DNA from: Glandiceps talaboti
Lineage: Eukaryota > Hemichordata > Enteropneusta > Spengelidae
Length of the DNA: 10,000 bases
Direction: 5' to 3'
NCBI RefSeq assembly: GCF_964340395.1
Contig: NC_135567.1
Span: forward strand, 10,289,484 to 10,299,483
Below, in pieces: positions 1 through 7,085 of this stretch. The notes under the pieces are model-generated. The model was not told the DNA's origin. It searched no databases and saw only the letters and a list, made by a program, of their open reading frames with translations. Positions within the stretch are counted from its first letter, which is position 1; every line of letters starts with the position of its first letter. Both the position numbers and the translations under genes were made by a program.

Positions 1-668
1 ATCCATCTATCAAGCAGCAGTCGACACAGCTGAACTTGTGGCGACACAAACTCAATTCGAGACAAATGACAAATGACCTTGCAAAGAATGTGTTTATTAA
101 AAGATCCAAGATCCTGACGGGGAATGCATTCGGCAGACTACACCAGATTCCACACATTACTGTGATATTCTAAATGTAACATGATAGGGTATGTCATCGG
201 GGACTACAGCCAATTTGTCCTGTATGTTTACACTTACAGGGGATATCTGAAACAGCTGTATTGTGTATATTTACCTACTAAACTAGCTTTTAGATTTAGT
301 AACGACTGTGGTTTTCTTGTTGACCTCAAAACAGTTAGTAAAGATTATGCGGAGAACATTTTTTCCGAGAATGATACTTAAGAGAATGAAATATATACCA
401 ACTGTAATTTTTTTTGTTAGTGGCAGCGATAAAAACAACAACATTATCGTTGTCGTCAACGTGGTCATATGGACGAGAAATGTATATTCGACTGACTTTG
501 AACTAAATGAGACCATTTTTCAAGTTGTCAACTTAGTCAACATAGTCAATATCCATGTTTGCAATTCATTCATTGCAAAATCTAATAAAACGATTTTGTT
601 TATATAGTTGTTAGTTTACTAAGGAAGTGATTTGTAAATAAATTAAGTCAACAGCAAGTTTACGTAGA
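1..668. other. AT-rich sequence, no supported gene
   Basis: No gene, RNA or mobile element could be supported here. Open frames of 66-99 codons exist on both strands (the longest at 308-607, plus). They overlap one another, contain low-complexity runs and show no motif, signal peptide or domain that I recognise. A small local repetition of TAGTCAA-like words occurs near 525-550, and GACAAAT is duplicated near 61-75. Most likely intergenic or intronic. Confidence 0.6.
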
Positions 669-818
669 TGTTATTCTCCAAATTTTTCTTTGTTCAGCCT
701 ACAAAAATACCAGTGACCTAAGGAGCCTTTGTCACTACTCGTCTAGCGACTCGTAGTGACAACCCTTAGGTCATGAGTATTTTCCGGCTGAATAAAGGAA
801 ATCTTTGGTGAATAACGT
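669..818. repeat. Foldback inverted repeat, MITE-like hairpin
   Basis: Two arms of about 70 bases are imperfect reverse complements around a short loop near 739-752. Visible pairings are TGACCTAAGG (714-723) with CCTTAGGTCA (764-773), GTCACTAC (731-738) with GTAGTGAC (753-760), TTCAGCC (694-700 region) with GGCTGAA (786-792 region), and GTTATTCTCC at the left end with GGTGAATAAC at the right end. The arms differ by a few substitutions and a 4-base asymmetry. This is the shape of a small foldback transposon or MITE. The true ends and any target-site duplication are not clear, so the superfamily is unknown. A structured non-coding RNA is possible but has no extra support. Confidence 0.75.
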
Positions 819-943
819 AATTATACCAACGCCAATTTTTTTTTAAATCGGGGAAACTAATGGTAATTTTGAACGTTTTGTGTCATATTTCGAACAACGC
901 AGAACCAGTGACGTAGACACGCGTTGCCGTGACGTAACACGAT

Positions 944-959
944 GAATATATATATATTC
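944..959. repeat. Perfect 16-bp AT palindrome
   Basis: GAATATATATATATTC is its own reverse complement. Just upstream the word GTGACGTA occurs twice (908-915 and 929-936), each holding a CRE-like TGACGTA. Such AT palindromes are common in AT-rich DNA, so no function is claimed. Confidence 0.4.
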
Positions 960-997
960 CATATTTTTGTTTAACTTTGCTCCTGCATGGTATAATA

Positions 998-1209
998 ACA
1001 CACCACACCACACCACACCACACCACACCACACCACATCACGCGCAGCATAGCGCAGCGCCACACCACACCACACCACACCACAACACAACACAACACAA
1101 CACGCGCAGCACAGCCCAGCGCCACTCCATGCCACATCACACCACACCACACCAAACCACACAACACAACACAACACAACACAACACAACACAACACAAC
1201 ACAACACAA
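998..1209. repeat. Pentanucleotide satellite ACACC / ACAAC with embedded GC-rich unit
   Basis: The block alternates runs of ACACC (about 998-1038, 1061-1082, 1138-1155) with runs of ACAAC (about 1083-1100, 1158-1208). Two 25-base GC-rich segments, at 1039-1063 and 1101-1125, begin CACGCGCAGCA, end CAGCGCCAC and match at 23 of 25 positions. They lie 62 bases apart, so the block has a higher-order unit of [GC-rich segment + ACACC run + ACAAC run]. Every open frame through it is a translation of the repeat (His/Thr/Pro on one strand, Cys/Val/Trp on the other) and should not be treated as coding. Confidence 0.95.
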
Positions 1210-1893
1210 GGGGAAATCAAGACGTCCTAAGTAGTAATTTCAAACGCGAACGATAATCCTCGACTGCAATATTGGCGATTTGAAATTGGAACAATGAACA
1301 ATATTGACTTTAAACCGATTTCAGTAACACGTCGACCGTTAAGTACCCACTAATCATAGTCAATGCATTTCAAATCATACAATCTTCCATCGCTATTTTG
1401 TTCAAATTAATCCTAACCATATCCTACTATATTCCACTAGTGCTACAGCGAGATAGAATACGTATCAAAATAGCTGCGGACATTGAAAAACATTCAGCAA
1501 ATCTTTCGACACGATTATTGATAATCACTTTGAAAATAAACTAAAAGTATGAAGTATTCCTCGGGGTAATAGATATTGAGAAAGTCTACCGACATAGATT
1601 GGTGTTTGTCCATGCTACTGAACGTAATGCTTGTATATAAAGTTCTTGCCATCAAATTGTAAACAATTTAGCTCTCTACTTTGTTTTCGTAACGTTACAA
1701 ACTCTAAACAGGGTGTTCCCCTTGAGAATAGATACATATCACCACTTCACAATTAGCAGGCTGGTCCCTTTCAGTGAATCATTTATATATAGCTGTGCAG
1801 TACTTTATATCCACTAATATACAGTTGGCGTTAGTAGCTGGATGTATGACTCCGCTGTGCGTTAATTGCTCTGCATGGTAGTGACAGATGCAC
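1210..1893. other. Unique AT-rich spacer, nothing recognised
   Basis: I see no open frame of note, tandem repeat, long inverted repeat or recognisable RNA gene. The composition resembles the window average. It separates the pentamer satellite from the coding relic that follows. Confidence 0.55.
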
Positions 1894-2165
1894 CTACCCC
1901 AGATCAGACAGATCGACACATATACATGCTATTGTAGAATGCGAATACTCTTGACCACAGGGACATGTAGTCTTGCAATGTTTCACATACACGTTAGCAT
2001 TAAACTCACATAACTATGACCACAGAACTTACGGCACCATTTCACATACACTGTCATGTTTGATCTCTCAATACTTTTAAAACTCAGATAGCTATGATCG
2101 CATGGGCAAGTAGACTTCATAAAATGTGTTTGACCTCGCTCAATGAAAAACATTTTAAACATTTG
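1894..2165 (-). pseudogene. Relic of a tandem Cys/His peptide repeat (zinc-finger-like), frameshifted
   Basis: On the minus strand, reading from 2162 down, the translation shows a peptide motif about three times at 22-28 residue spacing. The units are TCPCDHSYLSFKSIER, then TVYVKWCRKFCGHSYVS, then (after a one-base shift of frame) NVYVKHCKTTCPCGQEYSHS. The end of an older unit (FIERGQTHFMK) precedes the first. A loose consensus is YVK-x-C-x(2,3)-C-P-C-G-H-S-Y-x-S-x-K-S-I-x-R. The Cys pair, aromatic residue and hydrophobic/Arg spacing resemble a C2H2-type finger, but the second zinc-binding His positions are not evident. The frame closes at TAG (1894-1896). There is no start codon, splice context or upstream exon that I can identify. 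The repeat abuts the left edge of the composite element at 2180. I infer a decayed exon or transposon ORF; a noncoding minisatellite is the alternative. Confidence 0.45.
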
Positions 2166-2222
2166 AAAACAAAATTTAAAAATACCGCCAATGGCGTTGT
2201 AGCACAACTGTAGTTTTTAAAA

Positions 2223-2951
2223 ATGTTTATCCATATGCTAGTCTATGCTAACAATAGGTGTTTATTTGCTGAATAACTATCCAGTTGCCTATCCAACCAT
2301 GTTGCTATCTTTACGATAAATGCTATCATTTGGCTGTTGCTATGGGCGTGGTCATGTTGTTAGATATACTTGCATACATTTGTGTATGTTTTTGTTCACT
2401 TGTGTATGAATTCCTGATATTGTCTTTGCAATATACGTGATCATTTGGCTGTTGCTATGGGCGTGGTCTTGTTGCTAGGAAAATTTACATACATTTTTTG
2501 AATGTTTATTCAATTGTCTATTAAACCCTGTTGTTATCTTTGTGAAATACACCACCGTTTGGCTGTTGCTATAGGCGTGGTCATGGTTACTAGGGTATTT
2601 GCATACATTTTTTGAATGTTTATTCATCTGTCTTTCTATTCCTGTTGTTATCTTTGCAATATACGTGATTATTTGGCTGTTGTTATGGGCGTGGTCTTGT
2701 TGCTATGCAAATTTACATACATTTTTGGATGTTTATTCAATTATCTATTAAACCCTGTTGTTATCTTTGTGAAATACACCACCGTTTGGCTGTTGCTATG
2801 GGCGTGGTCATGGTTGCTAGGGTATTTGCATACATTTTTTGAATGTTTACCCACTTGCTTACCAGATGATGTTGTTATTTGACCAAAATATACTGCCATT
2901 TGGTTGTTGCTAAAGGGCGTGGTCATGGTCGCTAGGGCCAACTTTGTCAAA
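2223..2951 (+). repeat. Tandem array A, about 114-bp units (six copies)
   Basis: Units begin with ATGTTT at 2223, 2386, 2502, 2616, 2729 and 2843, with lengths 163, 116, 114, 113, 114 and 109. Each holds a conserved core, TTTGGCTGTTGCTATGGGCG followed by TGGTC, then a TTGCATACATTTTT-like tail. Units 2502 and 2729 are nearly identical to each other (ACACCACCGTTT before the core). Units 2386 and 2616 share a different variant (ATACGTGAT before the core, TCTTGTTGCTA after it). The last unit is the most diverged. The array forms the left half of the composite element. Confidence 0.92.
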
Positions 2952-2999
2952 ATGTTTTTAAGAAAATCTGCAGAATAACAGTTTCAGAAACATCTCGCC

Positions 3000-3480
3000 A
3001 AGTTTCAGACTAATTGACCAAGTACTTTTTGAGATATAAGTTTTTGACCAAAAATGAACATTTTTACACCTAATTTGCATATCACTCATGGAATCATGGT
3101 ATGCTTAATATTTCTTCGTCCATACATCCCTAGATACATTCCCATTAAATTTCAGCCCAATCTGCTCAGTAGTTTTAGAATTATAGATTTTTAACCAAAA
3201 ATACACATTTTTAGCCCCAATTTGCATATCACTGATTGAATCATCCTGTCATGAACAAATCTTACTTTACACCCCCTTAAGAATGTTCCCACTAAATTTC
3301 GCACCAATCTGCCCAGTAGTTTCTGAGTTTAAGTTTTTTGACCAAAAATCACATTTTTTGACCCAAATCACACACCTGTGATGCGATCATTTTGATTTGA
3401 ACAATTTCCCAACTAGACACCCAAAGTAATGAACCCACCAAATATCGTGGCAATCGGTTCAGCGGTTTTTGACTTTAAGT
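3000..3480 (+). repeat. Tandem array B, about 147-bp units (3.3 copies)
   Basis: Units start at 3000, 3148, 3295 and 3441, with lengths 148, 147, 146 and a final partial unit. Each begins with AATTTC-like sequence followed by CAATCTGCTCAGTAGTTT, then an AAGTTTTTGACCAAAAA block, then (in the first two) ATTTGCATATCACT, and ends with CCCACTA or CCATTA. Divergence is higher than in array A, so these units look older. The fourth unit runs directly into the CA microsatellite. Short peptide-like strings on the minus strand are shadows of the repeat. Confidence 0.88.
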
Positions 3481-3485
3481 TGTTT

Positions 3486-3508
3486 ACACACACACACACA
3501 CACACATC

Positions 3509-3540
<32 letters not shown>

Positions 3541-3551
3541 GACAGACAGAC
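3486..3551 (+). repeat. (AC)n then (GACA)n microsatellite
   Basis: An AC dinucleotide run from 3486, interrupted once by a TCC around 3507-3509, continues to about 3536 and passes into GACA tetramers to 3551. It sits at a fixed place, just before the 3' end of the composite element, as expected of a microsatellite carried by the element and not arising independently. Confidence 0.95.
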
Positions 3552-3639
3552 GCCGGGCGATCCCTATAGCACTCCTGAACAAGTTCAGTTGTGCTAAAAA
3601 CCATTTTCAAAAGTACATGTACAGTTTACAGATTTTATT

Positions 3640-3957
3640 ACAAACAAGGGAAATAAGCCAATAAATCGGATTAATAACATTTGGGACAGCATTTTGATTC
3701 ATATGAAATTGATGTATGCAGCAGAAACTTGTATTACACACCATGGTTTGATAAGAGCAGTTTTACGGCCTTTTTATATGTACATGAAATGCCAGGGGAA
3801 CCTCGAATGTGTTTGTGAATGTGAACTATTGTGTAAAGTGGCCATAAAAATGTTCTTATCAAATGATGAAATGTAACACAAGGCTCTGTACTTTCAACTT
3901 GTTGTGTCAAGTGTTATTGATCGAATTGATTTTATTTACCTTTCTTGTTTACAACGA
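3640..3957. mobile_element. MITE, copy a (about 50-bp terminal inverted repeats)
   Basis: The left end (ACAAACAAGGGAAATAA...ATTAATAACATTTGG, 3640-3685) resembles the reverse complement of the right end (CAAGTGTTATTGATCGAAT...CTTGTTTACAA, 3908-3953). The pairing is imperfect, so this copy is old. The interior matches 7268-7450: for example GAAATGCCAGGGGAAC and GTTCTTATCAAATGATG occur in both in the same order and orientation. This copy keeps about 20 bases near 3693-3713 that copy b lacks. No coding capacity is evident. It lies 40 bases downstream of the composite element. Target-site duplications were not identified. Confidence 0.72.
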
Positions 3958-4528
3958 GTCTAGTTTCTGAGGGACCGTATGTGTACTACGTTAGCTTTGC
4001 ACTTTTACCGACTAGTCAAGCTTGTGACTCTCGCACAGAATACTGTGCTCCCACCTACAGCCTTCGTATAAAAATGATGACGTCATTGTACCCCCACGTT
4101 TTAGCTTAAAAAGACTGAAGGCGGAGTCCTGGTTGGACATTGGACATAGTCAAAACAGCTGTATCAAATGAATATTAATGAGCGATGAGAACAGCCTGTC
4201 AATTTGTGATGGATTACTACTGACATGCGCCGTTTGTGCTTTGTTCACCATGGGGTTGAACCACAAGTAACGCCTTGAGTCACAGACTTGACTAGACGGT
4301 ATAAGTGTGAAGTTAACTTTGTACGAAGTACAGTCCATCAGGAACTAAACTAGATTGCAACAGGTACTATTCATCTACGGTTTGATGTCAACAGTTGTAA
4401 AACAATCTAAAATATAAGCAATCATACCAGTTCAAGGATAAAACATATGATAGACAGCGAATTGTTTGACATAAATAGTCTGGTTTGTAAATACATGGTC
4501 TAAATATATATGTAAAAGTATCGCCTTA
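3958..4528. other. Unique spacer with a TATA/CRE cluster, no gene
   Basis: No supported ORF or repeat. A six-base stem with a four-base loop, GCACAG-AATA-CTGTGC, occurs at 4033-4048. GGACATT is tandemly repeated near 4135-4147. The only other notable element is the TATA plus CRE pair listed separately. Confidence 0.5.
4067..4086. promoter_or_regulatory. TATA-like box beside a full CRE palindrome (candidate)
   Basis: TATAAAAA (4067-4074) is followed immediately by ATGACGTCAT (4077-4086), which contains the consensus CRE octamer TGACGTCA bound by CREB/ATF factors. ATTGG, a reverse CCAAT box, lies about 55 bases downstream. There is no adjacent coding sequence or transcript evidence, so this is a motif match only; a promoter role is speculative. 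Confidence 0.2.
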
Positions 4529-4579
4529 ATCTTTCAAGGTCGAAACATATACTTTAGACCACATAGCTTGCCAATAGTC
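4529..4579 (+). repeat. Flanking duplicate, copy 1
   Basis: The segment beginning ATCTTTCAAGGTCGAAACAT and ending TTGCCAATAGTC is closely repeated at 4881-4933 on the far side of the TATG microsatellite. The two differ by a handful of substitutions and small indels. Confidence 0.85.
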
Positions 4580-4645
4580 TGAGGAAATTATAGCAAATGA
4601 AATGTCATTCTCAAAAGATGTCTGTGTGCCTGTATGCATACATGC

Positions 4646-4848
4646 ATGTATGTATGTATGTATGTATGTATGTATGTATGTATGTATGTATGTATGTATG
4701 TATGTATGTATGTATGTATGTATGTATGTATGTATGTATGTATGTATGTATGTATGTATTTTACTATGTATGTATGTATGTATGTATGTATGTATGTATG
4801 TATGTATGTATGTATGTATGTATGTATGTATGTATGTATGTATGTATC
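4646..4848 (+). repeat. (ATGT)n tetranucleotide microsatellite
   Basis: About 28 near-perfect TATG units (to 4758), one interruption of TTTTAC around 4759-4764, then about 21 further units. CATG words at the left edge (4634-4648) look like degenerate starter units. Open frames of 75-120 codons through it encode Met-Tyr-Val-Cys or Ile-His-Thr-Tyr repeats and are artefacts. The high purity implies recent expansion and likely length polymorphism. Confidence 0.98.
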
Positions 4849-4861
4849 GATTTCGTGTTAA

Positions 4862-4933
4862 GTATAGATTCAAAACCTTTTATCTTTCAAGGCCGAAGCA
4901 CATACTTTAGACCGCATGGCTTGCAATATAGTC
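4862..4933 (+). repeat. Flanking duplicate, copy 2
   Basis: From 4881 it matches copy 1 (CTTTCAAGGCCGAAGCACAT, then ACTTTAGACCGCATGGCTTG). Its upstream part (GTATAGATTCAAAACC from 4862) matches the lead-in of copy 3 at 5059. Together with copy 1 it brackets the microsatellite, so the microsatellite may have grown inside a tandem duplication. Confidence 0.8.
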
Positions 4934-5058
4934 CTACACATTCAGGTATGGTATCGTAAATAACTAATACCATTTTCAAATATGCAGACGTCAATTTCAT
5001 GTAAATCACAATCAATTTTCAAAGATTCAAGACCATATGTACCAGTTTCTTGCTGAAC

Positions 5059-5119
5059 ATAGATTACCAAACTGTTTTGTATTTCAACGCCGAATCATAT
5101 ATTTGGAATGGTATGGCCA
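5059..5119 (+). repeat. Flanking duplicate, copy 3 (diverged)
   Basis: ATAGATTACCAAACTG followed by TTTCAACGCCGAATCATAT and GGTATGGCC aligns with copy 2 (ATAGATTCAAAACC, TTTCAAGGCCGAAGCACAT, GCATGGC) along about 60 bases, with clearly more substitutions. The order of shared words is preserved, which supports descent and not chance. Confidence 0.55.
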
Positions 5120-5421
5120 GATGCAAGTGCAGTGGCCGAATAATCAATTGTGAGCAGTAATAATCCACGTCAATGAATGCAATACTGCCTGTTGGGGGTG
5201 AGTGGTGTCGATCTTGGCCTTCAAGGGGATGAGTATGTGTGTTGTACGAAGGTACATGTATTACCTCGGATGTACGATACATGTGGGTATATCTCGCCCC
5301 GAGCGACACAGTCACTGTTGACTGCGTACGCCGCTTATATTTTCATTATCGAACTTCCGCAAACATGACATATCTCATTGAATACTTTTCCGTCAACTCA
5401 ATACATTTGATCATTCTTTTT
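5120..5421. other. Unique sequence, nothing recognised
   Basis: Overlapping frames of 60-84 codons on both strands show no family signature. No tandem or inverted repeat is obvious. GC content is slightly higher than in the surrounding sequence. Confidence 0.5.
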
Positions 5422-6000
5422 CTCCCGCCAGCGCACATAATTGACAAACCACCCTCGCAAAATCACGACAGCTCCGATCCGCCACTTTCATGATCAAGCA
5501 AACCCGACGGGTAATCTCGCTGGGTTCAACAAAATAACTCACTTAATCAATCATTTTCTCGCTAGCGTAAACTGTGTATACGATTCACTATTTTCCCACC
5601 AAAAAACACTAATTTCATTAGTCACGTTTGCAACAGTAGGACATGTTTGATCTGAGCACCTAAAGCAAAACGTAACTATACGAAGAAACACGGGGTCAAG
5701 TAAATGACGTCATCAACCACTTCCCGCCAATCCACAACGAATGCGGTCAAACACCCTCCAATCAAAAGGGCATTCGCAGAAAAACTACGAATCTGATGCT
5801 GCTGATCAACCTCACCAAAGCAAAAGACGAACTGTTGTCTCCCGCCAAAACTACAAAACTTAAGTTTGATGGGCAAAGTCCAACCAGCATGATCACTTTC
5901 CCGCCAAACTATCAGTTTGACATGTAGTTCTTCTAACCAACAGGGATAACTCCCGTTAAAAGTCACAAATTTGACCTGCCAAATCTACTGTCCAAAGATT
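5422..6000. repeat. Degenerate 52-66-bp repeats carrying CCCGCC motifs
   Basis: Related segments start near 5723, 5775, 5841, 5900 and 5952, with weaker members at 5424 and 5595. Each has a head such as TCCCGCCAAAACTAC, or a decayed form (TTCGCAGAAAAACTAC, TCCCGTTAAAAGTCAC). This is followed by an A/T stretch ending in TTTGA or CTGATG, and a tail resembling CCAACCA or AACCAACA. Intervals of 52, 66, 59 and 52 bases are not multiples of three, which argues against the 96-codon minus-strand frame at 5676-5966 being a protein. The head matches the E2F/DP consensus: TTTCCCGCCAAA at 5897-5908 reads TTTGGCGGGAAA on the other strand. More matches to the pattern (TTCGCGCCAA at 6036, TTCCCGC at 6078) lie just beyond. 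Confidence 0.6.
5705..5712. promoter_or_regulatory. CRE octamer (candidate)
   Basis: TGACGTCA, the full palindromic CREB/ATF consensus, sits just before the first CCCGCC unit at 5723. It is the second exact octamer in the window (the other is at 4078). Motif match only. Confidence 0.2.
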
Positions 6001-6410
6001 GATCGACAACTTTTCTTTCAGATAACACGAACAAATTCGCGCCAACGCGATACTAGTATATTTTGTCGACTAGGTATTCCCGCTTTTCACTTACACAACT
6101 TATCGTCAACACTATCACTAACATTAAAAGCTTATATTTTTATCGGCTATGTTCTCGCTTACGCGGTGAAGAAGTGTAATTATTGACGGCACTAATTCCA
6201 ACAGACGGGTCGATTGAGCGTACGTGACAGATCAGTATTAATACCAGCAAACGAACTGAGGGATCCGTACCAACCAATTATCATATATCCGCTTGGATGA
6301 CATGGTGTCGGCAACTTGACTCCATTGAATACTGCAAGCTGGTATCGAACCTTTTAGTTCCGATTGCATTAATATGTTGTTGAGCACATACATGTAGACT
6401 GTTATCACTG
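6001..6410. other. Unique sequence, no gene
   Basis: Apart from the two trailing CCCGC-type words at 6036 and 6078, I see no repeat, RNA gene or ORF with recognisable features. The minus-strand frame at 6238-6519 runs into the satellite and is not credible. Confidence 0.5.
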
Positions 6411-7025
6411 CATTTTGATGTCTACATTTGGTGTGATTTGGTTTGACGATTGATTTGATATTTTGATTAATTTGATTACAATCAAATCGAGAAATTATTT
6501 GAAATCGTAAATAGGTCACTCTATATCTTTGGAGTGGTGTGGTTTGACGTTCGATTGGTTTAGATTGGTTTGGTTTGGTTTGGTTTGGTTTGGCTTGGTT
6601 TGGTTTGGTTTGGTTTTATTTGATGTTAATCCAAACGAGACAAAATAACTTGAACTCGTAATTAGGTAATACGGGAGTCTACATTTAGATTGGTTTGGTA
6701 TTATGTTGTATTTGGCTTGGTTTGGTTTGGTTTGATTTGATTTGGTTTGAATTGATTTGAAACTGTAATTAGGTAAGATTGGTAGCTACTTTAGACTGTT
6801 TTGGTTTTACTTTGCATTTGGTTTGAATCGGTTTGTATTTGATTTGGTTTGGTTGATTTGATTTGATTTGATTTGGTTTGATTTGAGTCAAATCGACTCA
6901 GGTTGATTTGATTTAAAATTGTAAATAGGTCAGACAAGTGTTTACACTTGGAGTGGTTTGGGGATTAGGTTTGATTTAATTTGAATCGAATCAAATCGAG
7001 ACTGTTGGTTCGAAATCGTACTTAG
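6411..7025 (+). repeat. Nested satellite: GGTTT/GATTT pentamers with repeated anchor
   Basis: Runs of GGTTT and GATTT alternate; the purest run of about ten GGTTT units is at 6566-6616. Five anchors interrupt them: GAAATCGTAAATAGGTCA (6501), GAACTCGTAATTAGGTAA (6652), GAAACTGTAATTAGGTAA (6759), AAAATTGTAAATAGGTCA (6915) and GAAATCGTACTTAG (7012). After most anchors comes a version of GTCTACATTTGGAGTGGTTTGG. Anchor intervals are 151, 107, 156 and 97 bases, an alternating long/short pattern. AATCAAATCGAG recurs before anchors (near 6480 and 6988). This is a higher-order minisatellite in which the pentamer portion varies in length. Confidence 0.9.
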
Positions 7026-7085
7026 AACATGTTCATGTCTTCATTTATAACAGGTTGAGTATCTAATCTTGCTTTGACAATCTGA

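Larger units (their letters stand above)
2180..3600 (+). mobile_element. Composite non-autonomous element, Helentron/pearl-like (copy 1)
   Basis: A 1.4 kb element. Its left end shares AAAAATACCGCC and the following sequence with a second copy at 9309. TAGCACAACTG (2200-2210) is the exact reverse complement of CAGTTGTGCTA (3586-3596), giving an 11-bp inverted repeat near both ends. Inside are two tandem arrays (2223-2951 and 3000-3480) and then a CA/GACA microsatellite (3486-3551). Close to the right end is a hairpin, CTGAAC-AA-GTTCAG (3575-3588), followed by GTGCTAA. A tandem-repeat core, a microsatellite near the 3' end, short subterminal inverted repeats and a 3' stem-loop are the known layout of pearl/DINE-type elements assigned to Helentrons. 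There is no transposase ORF, so it would depend on a partner in trans. The exact termini and family are inferred. Confidence 0.65.

Noticed and set aside
308-607. 99-codon plus-strand frame
   Set aside because: It overlaps frames on both strands. It holds asparagine and valine runs from simple sequence and has no recognisable domain, signal or splice context.
843-1234. Five open frames rich in His/Thr/Pro or Cys/Val/Trp
   Set aside because: They are translations of the ACACC/ACAAC satellite and have no sequence outside it that looks coding.
2616-2950. Frames of 69 and 88 codons across array A
   Set aside because: They are shadows of the tandem repeat; unit lengths of 113, 114 and 109 bases do not preserve the frame.
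2223-3480. CRISPR-like regular repeats
   Set aside because: Units are 110-150 bases and conserved along their whole length, with no short repeat/unique spacer alternation, in a eukaryotic context.
3575-3600. Rho-independent terminator
   Set aside because: The hairpin at 3575-3588 is not followed by a T tract on the plus strand, and its place at the transposon end explains it better.
3694-3876. 60-codon frame inside MITE copy a
   Set aside because: The matching region of copy b has a deletion of about 20 bases and altered frame, so the open frame is not a shared feature of the family.
4526-4959. Open frames of 75-120 codons on both strands
   Set aside because: They translate the TATG microsatellite into Met-Tyr-Val-Cys or Ile-His-Thr-Tyr repeats. 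A 4-base repeat without in-frame stops stays open in every frame.
5676-5966. 96-codon minus-strand frame with a recurring VKL/LKF pattern
   Set aside because: The pattern follows the underlying DNA repeat, whose intervals (52, 66, 59, 52) do not keep a reading frame, so a protein repeat is unlikely.
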